From contig RPFO01000104.1 of NCBI GenBank assembly GCA_009746045.1, positions 6,400,001 to 6,458,500 of the forward strand: DNA of 58,500 nt, read 5' to 3'. A program made the translations under genes and the position numbers. Under the pieces are notes generated by a model that worked only from the letters and a program-made list of their open reading frames with translations, searched no databases and had not been told where the DNA came from. Source of the DNA: Mesostigma viride (Eukaryota; Streptophyta; Mesostigmatophyceae; Mesostigmatales; Mesostigmataceae). Below, piece after piece: positions 26,680 through 37,574 of the stretch (within the stretch, counting starts at the first letter, position 1; every line of letters begins with the position of its first letter).

Positions 26680-28219
26680 CTACTCATCCTCAACCACAAT
26701 CACCTCCCGGTGCTGAACATCAGCAACCAAGTGTGCGTCCCTCTCAACAATGCGCCTCGTCGCATCGCGGAAGCGATCCACCAACCGCCTCATGGCCAGC
26801 GCGTCCCACCCAACGCCACCGCCGAGTGCCTCAAAGAAGGCCACAGCCAGTGCATTGCCCGCAGACCCGGAGCACTCCAACTGGGGGTGATCCCTGATGT
26901 ACTGCAGGGCGGACAGGAAACCGTTGACTCCCGCGGGGTAATTCTCATTCCCCCCACAGCGCGAACAGCGAAAGAAGCGCGAGCAGCAGGAGCAGCAGCA
27001 GGAGCAGCAGCACGAGCAGCAGGAGGAGCAGCAGCGGCGGCGGCGGCGGCGATGGCGGCCGGCAGACCACGGAAACCACACTCTGACACGTTGTCCACCA
27101 CGCGCAGGTGGCGATCCAAGTCCTCGCGGCTGGTGGCCTGGTAGGTGCAGCCCAGGATGGTCACGGTGCCGTTATCACCAGGGAGAGAAAGCTTGTTGGG
27201 GCAGGGCCTGACAAGCTTAGCGCAGGTGTTGTCGTGAATCGCCTCCTCGCCGAGCACGACCTCGCCGCCGCACCCGCGAGCGCACAGACGCACATTCACA
27301 AGGGTGAATGTGAGTTTGTCGACACCCACATTGCGCTTGTACTGGCTGCCAGTGCGCATCAGGAGCTCCTTGCATTCTGGGCAGCGCTTGCCGCACACAC
27401 GGGCGTTGGGCCTGGTAGAATTATACTCCAGAGCGTGGGCCTCGAGCATATCAGCGCACTTGTTGCAGTGCTGAGGGACGCAGGTGTGGACGCCCTCCAC
27501 GAGGTAGATGATGGGGTACTTCCCCTCCGTGCCGAAGGGCTCGGTGCAGATCTCGCAGCACGCCAGCCTCTTCTCGAACCACGTGATCTTGTGGTTCGCC
27601 TCCTCGAGAGCCAAGCGCATCTTCTTGAGCTCTTCGCGAGTGGGATCAGGGGAGAAAGAACGACGCCTGCTGCGGTTCTTCTCGCGCTCCAACTCCTCCT
27701 GCGTCTCCCTCAGCTGGCGCTGCAATGCGGCAGAGTCCCCACCGCTGGGCCCAGTGCCTCCAGAACGAGAGCGGGAGCTGGGACCACCACGCAGCAGGCC
27801 TGCATGCAAAGGAAAACACATAGACAACTGCAAAATCTGTCAGATAGTGGCCATCACCTGCAACATCCAACAGATAGTGGCCATCACCTGCAAAATCCAA
27901 CAGGCAATCGAAAAGGGATGCATAAAACAGCAGACCACGTACTGGGAGCAGCCGCAGGGCGAGACTGAGCCACCAGGTCGTCGATCGCAGCGTGCGAATT
28001 GACTTCCGTGCGTGCGTCGTCCAGGTGGTCGTAGTCGTTGTGGTCGAAAAGGTCGTCAGAGGGGTTCCAGCCTGCAAAGAATGAATAGAAAATGCCAATG
28101 GCGTTCCTGTCAGCTGCTGAAAATGCCCAAAAAACAAACCAAGGAAACACAAAAACAGACATGCATGGGAAATACGTACGCTCAGGTTCCTGGGCCTCAT
28201 GTTCTTGGGTCGTCGCCAT
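26680..28219 (-). CDS. Spliced RING/TRAF-like zinc-finger gene, frameshift near the 3' end
   Basis: Exon 1 runs 28219-28180, exon 2 28071-27943, and exon 3 from 27799. Both introns start GTACGT and end CAG (28179-28072 and 27942-27800), and joining them keeps one frame. Exon 3 encodes an Arg/Ser-rich stretch, a coiled coil, then CCEICTEPFG ... CNKC ... CPEC, a RING-like finger. A TRAF-like zinc finger follows (CARGC ... HDNTC ... RPC). An Ala-rich tract follows, and a G-run near 26955 shifts frame. The better reading continues to a stop at 26680 (FLSALQYIRDHPQLE and on). Probably an E3-ligase-like protein. Introns mark this part as nuclear-transcribed DNA. Confidence 0.65.
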
Positions 28220-28926
28220 AGCTGTCTAGCTGCTGATAGTGGTATCCTGCTGCTGTTCTGAGTGGTTCGTGAGGGTTTGGCTGCATTTTTGGTCGTGTTT
28301 GGGCTTTTGGCCTCGTGGGGAGGAGGACGAACGGCATATTCCCGGCATATTCCGGGAATATTCCCACGAATATGCCGTGGGACGGTCGCTAGAAGGAAAC
28401 GGTCGCGCCGCGTCGGCAGTTACGCGACAGTGCTACGGACTGTCGTGGCAGTCTGACGGTTCTGACAGGTGTCAGACTGGACAGTGTGCCGACTGTCGTG
28501 GCAGATCTTCGTAACCGACGCGCGGCGGAACCGGCGCGGCGCGGACTGACGTGGCATGCTGTCGGATCTGACATGGCACAGTACTGACGTGGCAGGCCGT
28601 CCGATCCGGCAGCTGGCGGGTACAGTCTTGTACGGACTGTCATGTCAGACCGTCCAGGTTGCCACGTGGCGGTATGGCACGACACTTGGACGGATTCTAG
28701 TGGGAAATCCTACAATACACAAGCAGTTGCGTATTTGTAGTAATCTGTACTATCTGTAGTGTCGTCTAGTGCATTTCTACTCTTATTATACTACCTGTAC
28801 TACGATTCCTAGTGCAATTGTACTATGAGACGCCATGAGATAGAGACAAAGTCATGGATTTCCATTAGAATCATAATAAGGCTTAATGCCCATAGGGGAC
28901 TTTGTCTATTCCAAAGGGGCACTTAG
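28220..28926. promoter_or_regulatory. Intergenic with heat-shock-like promoter of the spliced gene
   Basis: A cluster near 28330-28375 has CATATTCC, GGGAATATTCCC and CGAATATGCC, matching GAAnnTTC geometry, followed by TAGAAGG. Farther out are imperfect repeats of CTGACGTGGCA-like words and a G-box near 28668. From 28,690 the sequence is AT-rich and forms the 3' flank of the F-box-like gene. No other gene seen. Confidence 0.45.
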
Positions 28927-29171
28927 TTAGTAAACCCCCTCCAGGGCCAGGCGGCGACAGAACTTGTCGTACATCTTGTCGCAGGTGGCATTCATGACCC
29001 TCAGTTCCCTCTCGCAGGTAGCGGGGGAAAAGTGGACAGGCAGATAGGCGTGGTACTCGGCCTTCACGAGGTCCACGAGCACACGGCAATGCTCCTCTGC
29101 GGTCTTATCCTTATCCACCAGAGGAATGGATTCAACATACTCCTTCATCACATCCCACAGGCGGGGAATCG
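28927..29171 (-). pseudogene. F-box-like gene (left copy), C-terminal part behind the copia insertion
   Basis: The frame from the insertion site reads IPRLWDVMKEYVESIPLVDK and continues to a TAA at 28927-28929. The same sequence in the right palindrome arm follows directly on the F-box-like N-terminus, proving this is the tail of the gene whose head lies at 35379-35774. It is separated from its head only by the 6.2-kb retrotransposon. Confidence 0.75.
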
Positions 29172-29627
29172 AGTTATGCTGGAACAAGTTTTGATGCTTT
29201 GTAATTGAAAACACACACACATATGTTCTTTGCTTTCGTATTCAACTTCGTTAATGACTTTACGCACAGCAATTGAATATATTGCGTTCGCTTTCACTCT
29301 CGTCAACGCGCAATTGATTGCGTCAACGAATCCACGTCAATGACTTACGTGGAATAGATCCTTCTAGAAACACTTGCAGCAACCAACTATTTGGTACTGC
29401 AGATACTTGGCGCATACAAAGACTTTGCGCTAGATACGATTGTACGGCGTAGGTTATTCTGACGTCGCACCAGAAGCAGCACAACTACCAAGGACATATT
29501 CCGATCCTTAGCAGCTGACTGGCTTCTACTACTGTACTGTTATGCGGATGCCAATACTAATTCTTTCAACGCTGTACTAATCTGTATTATAGTGGCATCC
29601 ATTGCATATGAGCCACCTGGCTCAACT
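29172..29627 (-). repeat. LTR of copia-type element 1 (3' LTR)
   Basis: 456 bp, AGTTATGC...GCTCAACT on the plus strand. It appears identical to the LTR at 34923-35378. Confidence 0.85.
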
Positions 29628-29884
29628 CCAGCCCACTTTTCAAGTGTGAAATAAGACCGGCAAATGTGATGTATTGAGAGGTGTTTAAACCCCTATCGGC
29701 CGCATCAATTGACGGGCTTATTTTCACATCTAGTGAAGCTGCTTTCCTGAACTGGACTTCGGCACGCTTCTGGAATGCAAAACCTTAGTCCAGGAGGAGA
29801 CGGCCAAACCGTTGATAGGGAAAACCTCAAGGGATAAAAACCTATCCGCAGGGGCATTAGGCAAGGCCCACGGCTGGTCGTGAC

Positions 29885-32800
29885 TTAGCCCATGTTAAGG
29901 GGACCACGCCCACTCATGAGCTCCCTAAGCAGACCATAGGCTGCCACAGCCTTGGTAAAGGTTTTGCTCAGGGCATCAGCAACATTGAGTCGACCCTCGA
30001 TGTGCTGGGTTTTGACGCCTTGGCTCAGTTCCTTGGCTACGATGTAGTCTAAGTCAGGGCTGGCAGCACTGTCCTTGTTCATGAAGCTGACCACATGCAA
30101 GTTATCACATAGGACAGTGATAGAAGACTGCAGAGCAGTTGTGGCTTGAAGAATCCAATGAAGGAGTTCGCGAACATACATTGATGTGCGAACAGCCTCA
30201 GCATAGGCCCTGCATTCTGCAGTATCAATGCCCTCAAAGACTCTTCTCTGCAGATAGCTATACCAGGCCACCACAGAGGGAACACCTGCAGCATTAGCGA
30301 CGGTCACGACCCCAGCAGCCCTCGCCCTGAGTTTGTCAATCTTGCGAGATTCTTGGCTGCTATCAGAGTATGTGATAATTTGAATGGGTTTTTCCCAGTC
30401 AATGCCTGATAATACAAGTGGAGGTGAGTTCTCAATGTATTTTATCAGATTCTTAACCCCCATCTTTATTAAAATGTCATCAGGCATTCGAGCAATGACC
30501 GCCAAGTCAGGACTTATGGTAACTGCCATCCAGCCCAGCTTTCCCCGTAACTTGGGGCAATCATTGGGCGTAAGGCGTCCCAACTCTTTAAGGCTGTTAA
30601 GAAGGTTATCCTTATAAGCCTTAGAAAGTTGCATCTTAAGATGCCATCCTGTCTCGTTCTTGAACAGGGTTAGATCCATGCCACAGTAGGGTACAGATTG
30701 CCGAAATGTTAGATCTATTCTTTTTCCAACGGGGAAGGTTGCGTTAGCTTGGGCATGAATATTGTGAACCCAGTCTGCCTCTCCCATATGGAAGGTATCA
30801 TCCCCATGTAGCATTAGCACTGCAGGATTTCCTTTAGCCTTTCTTACGAACAGGCTAGGACATAATGTACTCACAGTGAAGCCCAATCCTGTCAGGAATG
30901 GCTCCAATGTCTTCCTCCAGATAGCTGGACTACTGGTCAGACCTTCTACCCCTTTTAGGATCTTCATATACTTGGCATGAACTTCGGGGAGCCAGAACTT
31001 TGGCGTCCTTACGAAGAGGGGTCTGTGGCCTTTCCAGAGATTCTCAGCCACCTTCTGACTGCTGTGCAGAAACGCTCTGGTAAAGTCCATTACTGCAGCC
31101 AGGTATGCTAGGCCCTTGTTCAAGGCACCCAGTAAAATACAGAGTACCAGCCTAAATGCTATGTGCGACAGACCTGGGGTATACAACTCTTCCTTGGTCA
31201 TGTCACTCGTTCCATGAAATTGGTTCAAGACTGGTCTCACATGAGGGATCGGCTTTTCATCTTTCACCTGTTTCTTCTTCAAGGTGAGTTTGAGGCGAAG
31301 CATTTGTGCATCTGGAGGCATTTCATTAGTGGGCTCAAAGCAGTTAAGCTCGAACCATTCGTCCAAGCTTTTATTCATGGCTGATCTCCACCCTTCCAAT
31401 CCTTCATAAGTAGAGCACTCCTCACAGAGTTGCGGCCACTTCACTTGACTTTTGTTTGCCAAACTATGGAAACTCAAGCCAAGCGAAGACGGGTCCAAAG
31501 CAGTAGGAGTAATAAGCTCCTTGGCAGGGGGAACCTTAGCCCACTTACTTCCTGCTATTGATGCCACCTTAGGGGTTGAGCTCCACATAGCATCCGCCAC
31601 ACGCGCCAATGGCAATTGGCAGGTAAAGTTATTGAGGGGAATTGGGTTACATCCCTCCCGACGGAGCTCCTTCCCTTCATACAAACTGACACCCTTTTGC
31701 AGGAGAAACGGCTGACCAATAATGATTGGTCCATCATATCCCTCTATTACGCAAATAGGAGTTAAGGTACCAAGTAGAGGGACATGGATTTCACCTATCA
31801 CGGGGTAGGCAACTTTCCCATTAAAATCTTGTATACGTTTCCATTTACTGGGAAGGATAGTATAACCCTCTATATCTTCGGGACTGATAATGGATACCTC
31901 TGCCTGGCTGTCCACTGCGAACCCGTTGATAAGAAGGATATCTTCCTTAGGGACATTTAACAATGCCACCTTAGGGCGCTGCAAATACTTAACAACATTA
32001 GACAGAGAGAATTTCTGCCTCTTGGATGGCTGCAGTCCACCCAATGGGCCATGTTCTGGGGCAGAACCATTGATGGCTCCTTCCTGATTGCAATAAGGAG
32101 GAGTTGCAATCGGGCATTCACACTTGGCTGAATTCTTAGCCAACTGTGGCTCACCAGGGGTTAAATCCATAACCTTCCTCTTAAGAGATACAGCCTCACT
32201 TAGCTTTGCCTCTTCACCTATTGTGGCCCCCGCAGGGAGTGCAATGCCACACCCCGGCTCTACAAAACTCCCTCCATGAGATGCAGTCATAGGGCAGGAC
32301 AAAGCAACCCTCATCTGTTCGTCATCCCGTTGTACACCGGTCAGATCAGATTCAGATGGTCCCCCCTGCATTGCCTCTTGCCATGTGGGTAGCAGACCGC
32401 CGAGTTGGGTTTGGCTTGGCTTCGCTTGGTTTACCTCTTGACGTACTGATGGGACGACCAGTTCTTCATTGCCCGGATTGTTCTTATTATTTGGGCCCAA
32501 CACATCTACATCGGGCAAGACTGGTTTGATCCTGTGCCAAGATACGTGGTAGACCCTTCCATCACGTTCCACATCAGCAGTTTTCTGGTCTACCTGGAGG
32601 TCCTTAATAACAGCAGGGCCTTCCCATTTCCCCCTCTTGAGAGGAGGTCCCTCCTTATAGACCCATACAGCCTGACCTTGGTTAAAATTCATGGAACCCC
32701 GATATCTATCTTTTCTCTTCAGCCTGAGATGCTCATCATTTAAATATTGATTCCAGGCTTTCATCGTGGATTCAGGGTACAAAGAATAATTCAGGCCCTT

Positions 32801-33784
32801 AGGAGTCACCCATAGATCAGTAAATGGGATCCTCAACACTCTGCCCTCATTTAAAGTTGATTCAAGGGCCCTACAAGCAGCCGTCCTATCCAGGTAATTA
32901 GTTTTGAGCAACCCCGGGTAGTCACCGGATGCCTGTAACTTCTTGACTTCACTGGCCATTTTATTGATCTTCCCTTGAGCCTCATGATCCTCTCGGCCCA
33001 CGAACACAAGGAACTCCAATCCAGAAGATCCGGCCACCTGCTGAAGGGGCCTGAATTGAAGGTCAGTTTGCACGTGGGTAATCACAGGAAAATGTGCTAG
33101 CACTAACTGCATAGCCACATATAAGTGTTCTTTATGCATGGAGACCATAGGCTCTAAGGCCTTATATCTAGACCACTCATCCACTGCCATGATATACGGC
33201 AAGTGCTTCCATCCTGAGAAGAAGAGGATATCCACTTGTATATGTCCTCTCTCCACAGGTGGGGTTTTCGTGTGATAACGAGGTGGTCTATTGGCCAGCT
33301 GGGTACATCCACACTTGGCCATAACTTGCCTCAATGCACTTACCAACCCCTTGCTTCTCAACTTAGCACACAGGGGCAAGGCATTAGACCCATGGCCACA
33401 AATAACATGCAATTTCTTGGCCAACTCAGTGTGGGAAATGTCAATCCCTTCAGCCTGACAATCAGCCAGGACTGGAAAATTATTTATTTTGTTATTATTG
33501 CATTCAGGCAAGCAGTATTGATCATCAGCTGTTGCAGCACCAGCTGGTTCATTCACCTCAGCCAGTATTCCCTTGGTTGAGTCATCATCATCGTGACAGA
33601 GTACAGCATAAGGGTTCCCATGTGCCCAAGAACATTGCTTGTCTGAGATCAGTTCAGGCTGTGATACATATGGGGTCCCGTCCCCATGGGGCCCCCCTTG
33701 GACCTCGTCCGCATTTGTAACATCTTCCTGTGCAAGCCCGGTGCAAGGCACAGTCACATCAGGACTTGACAGGGCATCTAATTT
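29885..33784 (-). CDS. pol: Copia-type pol: integrase, protease, reverse transcriptase, RNase H
   Basis: A single frame of about 1290 residues, entered by a -1 shift at the end of gag. In order, residue numbers from the first GTG at 33757: integrase region about 115-270 (HVICGH; D176 in VDILFF; D232 in QTDLQF), a GPY/F-like module about 361-412 (GKWEGPAVI, WHRIKP), retropepsin about 600-690 (D616 in AVDSQAEVSI, then IIIGQPFL), RT about 790-1000 (AVMDFTRAFLHS, LHGDDTF), copia-type RNase H about 1120-1265 (D1132, E1181, D1218, D1261). The protease lies between integrase and RT. The glutamate expected in the integrase DDE triad seems to be Asn in QGKINKM. Protease DSQA replaces DSGA. Confidence 0.8.
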   Translation of the reverse strand, partial: KLDALSSPDVTVPCTGLAQEDVTNADEVQGGPHGDGTPYVSQPELISDKQCSWAHGNPYAVLCHDDDDSTKGILAEVNEPAGAATADDQYCLPECNNNKINNFPVLADCQAEGIDISHTELAKKLHVICGHGSNALPLCAKLRSKGLVSALRQVMAKCGCTQLANRPPRYHTKTPPVERGHIQVDILFFSGWKHLPYIMAVDEWSRYKALEPMVSMHKEHLYVAMQLVLAHFPVITHVQTDLQFRPLQQVAGSSGLEFLVFVGREDHEAQGKINKMASEVKKLQASGDYPGLLKTNYLDRTAACRALESTLNEGRVLRIPFTDLWVTPKGLNYSLYPESTMKAWNQYLNDEHLRLKRKDRYRGSMNFNQGQAVWVYKEGPPLKRGKWEGPAVIKDLQVDQKTADVERDGRVYHVSWHRIKPVLPDVDVLGPNNKNNPGNEELVVPSVRQEVNQAKPSQTQLGGLLPTWQEAMQGGPSESDLTGVQRDDEQMRVALSCPMTASHGGSFVEPGCGIALPAGATIGEEAKLSEAVSLKRKVMDLTPGEPQLAKNSAKCECPIATPPYCNQEGAINGSAPEHGPLGGLQPSKRQKFSLSNVVKYLQRPKVALLNVPKEDILLINGFAVDSQAEVSIISPEDIEGYTILPSKWKRIQDFNGKVAYPVIGEIHVPLLGTLTPICVIEGYDGPIIIGQPFLLQKGVSLYEGKELRREGCNPIPLNNFTCQLPLARVADAMWSSTPKVASIAGSKWAKVPPAKELITPTALDPSSLGLSFHSLANKSQVKWPQLCEECSTYEGLEGWRSAMNKSLDEWFELNCFEPTNEMPPDAQMLRLKLTLKKKQVKDEKPIPHVRPVLNQFHGTSDMTKEELYTPGLSHIAFRLVLCILLGALNKGLAYLAAVMDFTRAFLHSSQKVAENLWKGHRPLFVRTPKFWLPEVHAKYMKILKGVEGLTSSPAIWRKTLEPFLTGLGFTVSTLCPSLFVRKAKGNPAVLMLHGDDTFHMGEADWVHNIHAQANATFPVGKRIDLTFRQSVPYCGMDLTLFKNETGWHLKMQLSKAYKDNLLNSLKELGRLTPNDCPKLRGKLGWMAVTISPDLAVIARMPDDILIKMGVKNLIKYIENSPPLVLSGIDWEKPIQIITYSDSSQESRKIDKLRARAAGVVTVANAAGVPSVVAWYSYLQRRVFEGIDTAECRAYAEAVRTSMYVRELLHWILQATTALQSSITVLCDNLHVVSFMNKDSAASPDLDYIVAKELSQGVKTQHIEGRLNVADALSKTFTKAVAAYGLLRELMSGRGPLNMG

Positions 33785-34863
33785 TTCTGCTCATCCTTGG
33801 GGCTGGGATTCTTGTGGCTGGGGCACTTCTTGGAGAGATGCCCAAGACGACCACACTTCCAGCAGGCCCGCCCTTGAGGAGCAGGTGGGCGACCCGCCGG
33901 GTTGTTGGAAACTGGATGAATGATCCTCTTCTTGAATCTGCACACGTCCTCCATATGACCGGGCTTTCCACAGTAGTTGCAGCCAGCTTGCTTCTGTCTT
34001 GACCTGCACACAGCTGCTGCATGGCCAGACTTGCCGCAAAAAGTGCACACAGCCAGCTGCGACCCTTGAGCAGGAACGGACAAGCGACCCAGCAACGTGT
34101 GCATACGGTTGACCTCGGCTGCCAAAGACTGCATGTTAGCAGGGGACTCACTCACCTTGCTTACCTTTGCAGTTCTGGCAGTCAGATCGGCCAGCTTCGA
34201 TCCGCTCAACAGCGTCTCCAAGCGACGACGACCCTCGACCAGGTCAGCCAAGCAACCGCTCAACTGGGACATGACGCACGTCCGCTCCTCCGGGCTAAAA
34301 TCCGCCGCCCGGACCCATTGAATAAGCTGGACTGCCGGATCCCACGGAATTATACTCTCGTCCAGCATATCGCAGTACTCCCGGAAGTTCTCCAAGCGAT
34401 CACACCCCGGAGGGCACATCCAGCCGACGAAATTACCGAGGTGCTCCATCAGTAAATCCTCCTGCTTCGGCTGGAAAAGACGAATTACCTCCTTCAGAAA
34501 CCAATCGAGGGGCGCCTTGTTGTTTGCTCCCCTCTCGAGCAGCTTGAAAAACCTCAGGTTTGCTGACGAGTCGTACAAACGCGTGGACCGAAGAAATTCC
34601 AGCGGCTTCTCTATCTTCAACTCCTCCATCAGCTCCACCAGGGCCACCATCTTATGTACAAAAGCCTGCCGCTCGTTCAGCGAGGGGCGTCTAGAAATAG
34701 GAGCTGGTATGTTGCCTCGCAAGTCGTGCATCGCCTTGAGATTTGATATCTTTTCCGCCCGCTTTTTTTCTGGCCCTTCCTCATCACTGTCCGAAGGCCG
34801 GTGGTGTCTACGCTTTTCGTCACCACTGTCAGCAGGGCTAGAAGAGCGACGATCAGACTCCAT
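33778..34863 (-). CDS. gag: Copia-type gag with three zinc knuckles
   Basis: ATG 34863 (MESDRRSSSPADSGDEKRR) starts a 361-residue protein. After a charged N-terminus and a helical capsid-like region, three CCHC knuckles follow: CTFCGKSGHAAAVC, CNYCGKPGHMEDVC, CWKCGRLGHLSKKC. Three knuckles are more than in most copia gags. The stop (33780-33778) directly follows an A5 run, where a -1 shift would enter pol. Confidence 0.8.
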   Translation of the reverse strand: MESDRRSSSPADSGDEKRRHHRPSDSDEEGPEKKRAEKISNLKAMHDLRGNIPAPISRRPSLNERQAFVHKMVALVELMEELKIEKPLEFLRSTRLYDSSANLRFFKLLERGANNKAPLDWFLKEVIRLFQPKQEDLLMEHLGNFVGWMCPPGCDRLENFREYCDMLDESIIPWDPAVQLIQWVRAADFSPEERTCVMSQLSGCLADLVEGRRRLETLLSGSKLADLTARTAKVSKVSESPANMQSLAAEVNRMHTLLGRLSVPAQGSQLAVCTFCGKSGHAAAVCRSRQKQAGCNYCGKPGHMEDVCRFKKRIIHPVSNNPAGRPPAPQGRACWKCGRLGHLSKKCPSHKNPSPKDEQKN

Positions 34864-34922
34864 TGAAAAAATTGAAAAGTAGGCGATGTTATGTCGATGG
34901 TGTAAACACAAATCTCAATACA

Positions 34923-35378
34923 AGTTATGCTGGAACAAGTTTTGATGCTTTGTAATTGAAAACACACACACATATGTTCTTTGCTTTCGTATTCAACTTC
35001 GTTAATGACTTTACGCACAGCAATTGAATATATTGCGTTCGCTTTCACTCTCGTCAACGCGCAATTGATTGCGTCAACGAATCCACGTCAATGACTTACG
35101 TGGAATAGATCCTTCTAGAAACACTTGCAGCAACCAACTATTTGGTACTGCAGATACTTGGCGCATACAAAGACTTTGCGCTAGATACGATTGTACGGCG
35201 TAGGTTATTCTGACGTCGCACCAGAAGCAGCACAACTACCAAGGACATATTCCGATCCTTAGCAGCTGACTGGCTTCTACTACTGTACTGTTATGCGGAT
35301 GCCAATACTAATTCTTTCAACGCTGTACTAATCTGTATTATAGTGGCATCCATTGCATATGAGCCACCTGGCTCAACT
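34923..35378 (-). repeat. LTR of copia-type element 1 (5' LTR)
   Basis: 456 bp with the same ends as its partner. The bases just inside (minus strand TGTATTGAGATTTG) do not look like a usual TGG-type tRNA primer site. Confidence 0.85.
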
Positions 35379-35774
35379 AATCGCGCAAACGCGGTCAGAC
35401 AGCTTAATATCTAGGTCGATGGCCAGAGTTGCCACCTCCATACGCCTATCGCCATACTTGCAGGCGTCCATCCTCTTCTCAAAAGTGGAAAGGGACTGCA
35501 CACCGCCTTGGGCGATGGCGATGGCAAAGTTGCGCAGGGCCCATCCTGTATAGTGGCAAAACGGCCCTGGCTGCCTGCGCTTAGAGAGGAAGCGCCCCTC
35601 AAGCTCATTGGCAATAGCATCCAGCAGCTGCTTCCTTCGCTGCTCTGTCTTAGCTTTGACAGTGTCCCACGGCACTTGCAGCTGCTTGCTGACACCACAC
35701 CCGTGGGGCCATGCCATCTCCACGATTTCGTGCACAATCTCAGCTGGCAGGCTGTTAAAAGTGGCAGCGGCCAT
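35379..35774 (-). pseudogene. F-box-like gene (left copy), N-terminal part cut by copia element 1
   Basis: ATG 35774 starts MAAATFNSLPAEIVHEIVEM, an F-box-like LPxEIxxEIxxM opening, followed by a basic helical region. The frame runs into the target-site duplication AATCG at 35379-35383. Its continuation lies at 29171-28927. Without the insertion the gene would be about 210 residues. F-box proteins bring substrates to SCF ubiquitin ligases. Head and tail are both intact here, so inactivation is due to the insertion alone. Confidence 0.65.
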
Positions 35775-36243
35775 GTCTTCTTTGTGGTAGTGGTGCTAGT
35801 GCTGTTGGGATGCTGGAGCAGGCGAGAAGTGCCCACTTTGACGTGGTGTCGGACCTTTGTACCCCGCCCCACGGCATCTTCGCGGAATATTCCGTGGCAC
35901 GACGATCTCCCACGGGACGCCGCCACGTGGCGAGATCGGACGGTCCACGGCAATTCAGATCTCCCATGATAGTACGGCGTATCTCGGATACGGCGCGGCG
36001 CCGTACGGCCGGACCAGTATCATGGATACTGGTCCGAGTACCGTGGCACGGCATTCCGCCACGTCACTACCGCGCCGCGCCGCGCCGCGCCATGGAACCT
36101 TCTAGAGGATCGATCCCAGCCGTCCGATGAAGATCTCGTGGGAGGGCCAGTTTCCACAGGTACAAAGGTCGTGCAGGCCTACCAAATGCACCATCACACC
36201 ACAGAACAGCCATAGCCAGCGCAGAAAACAACAGCAGACCGCC
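35775..36243. promoter_or_regulatory. Divergent promoter between F-box-like and CxxC-rich genes, left arm
   Basis: Contains GCGGAATATTCCG (near 35881, heat-shock-like), a G-box CCACGTGG near 35923, a TTTGTACCCC TATA-like patch on the minus strand near 35855, and CTTCTAGAGG near 36108. The stretch is mirrored at 43452-43922. Confidence 0.45.
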
Positions 36244-37429
36244 ATGTCTCAGCTTGATGCAGCAGCTGGCAAGTGTTCAGGCGTCAGACTAGGGCACAGA
36301 CTAGGGCCTTGCTTGGGCTTGGTTCTCCCAGATGCTATGGATTGCCATATCCTCGCTGCACAAAAACTAGGACTGGTTGTTCCGCCATAGCTCCTGCGCT
36401 GTGCCAGTGCCTGCGCCTGTGCCAGCGCCAGTGCCTGTGATTGTGCCAGTGCCAGTGCCTGCTGCGCCAGTGCCTGAGCCTGTGTACGTGCCTGCTCCTC
36501 TCCCTGGGCTATTCGCCCCTCGGTTTAAGGACTCTGACATTTGGCCTCCAGCAGGCCATGTGTGGCCAAATGGTAGTGGCGATTCCAAGTTTCCTCTGGT
36601 GCATTGCGTCACCTGCAAAAAGGTGCCGGAGAGGGCAGTGTGCAAGAAGGAGAACGGGGAGATGCAGTGCCGGGGGTGCGCTCTGGATGAACTGAGCGAC
36701 AAGGTGGATGCACTAGGTCCCTCTCCTCCCACGGAGCAGGTGCAGGAGACTGTCAAGAATTTTGACACGGGCTTGCAGATTTACAAGTACGAATATGAGC
36801 CCAAGCGTCTCCCGCCTCCTCCCACCGGCTACCCTCTGTCCAAGTGCATGTGCGCTGTGTGCAAGAAGCCTGCTCTCCACGCGCACGAAGTGGTGAAGGA
36901 GGTCACCCCTCAGATGCTGGAGACCACTTCCCATTTCCGTGTTGCCAAGCTCGTGGTTGGCGACGTCGTTTGTGGGATCTGCCGCAACGAGTTCCTGGCC
37001 CAGTATGTCGACAACAACGTGGTCATCAGCAAGGCCATGTCTCGCGGCATGCAGTATTGGGAGTACAAGGGCCATATCGATGAGGTGTTCCAGTACAACG
37101 AGGAACTCCACAAGATGGCAGAGCGCGCCCAGGACAACACGCACGACGGCCCCTCCAGTGACAAGTTTTACTGGCCTCGCAGGCAGTGCCAGAAGTGCAT
37201 GAAGCGCATCGACATCAACGTGCAGAACCTGTATGTGGCTCCAAGGCCTCGTTCTTTAGACGTTGACTTGGTCTGCTACGAGTGCGCCAAGTTCTGCAGC
37301 CTTGTTTCTGAGGCTGTCGCTTTCCCGGGCTTTAGCCGCCCCAACAACCGTCTCAAGCGTAATGCAGAGGCCGGGGGCTTCCTTCTGTACGATGTTGTGG
37401 GGTCCAACAAGCCCTATTTCTTCGCGTAG
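36244..37429 (+). pseudogene. CxxC-rich zinc-binding protein, left copy with N-terminal frameshifts
   Basis: ATG 36244 (MSQLDAAAGKCS) matches the start of the intact right copy but reaches a stop after about 48 codons. Two single-base deletions relative to the right arm (near 36268 and near 36400) break the frame. From about 36377 the frame is open to TAG 37429, with all CxxC pairs present. The downstream part is nearly identical to the right copy, so the damage is recent. Use of a later start cannot be excluded. Confidence 0.65.
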
Positions 37430-37574
37430 GGTGTCATCTGGGCACTTCATTGGCCCATGCAAGCCTATGGAGGCTACTGTTGATAGGGACTTGTGGTATT
37501 CTATTTTGTAATGAATAAGACTCTTTGCATGCAAATCCAACACTCATGCACTAGGCGTAGGACTTGACTTGTTT

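Larger units (their letters stand above)
29172..35378 (-). mobile_element. Copia-type LTR retrotransposon 1, complete, with unusual domain order
   Basis: Two 456-bp LTRs flank gag and pol on the minus strand. The flanking 5-bp duplication AATCG (29167-29171 and 35379-35383) proves insertion, and the uninterrupted right-arm copy shows the empty site. LTR ends are AGTT...AACT instead of TG...CA. A purine-rich AAAAGTGGGCTGG tract precedes the left (3') LTR at about 29628-29640. Domain order in pol is IN, PR, RT, RH, whereas canonical copia has PR before IN. LTRs look identical, so insertion is recent. Confidence 0.85.
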
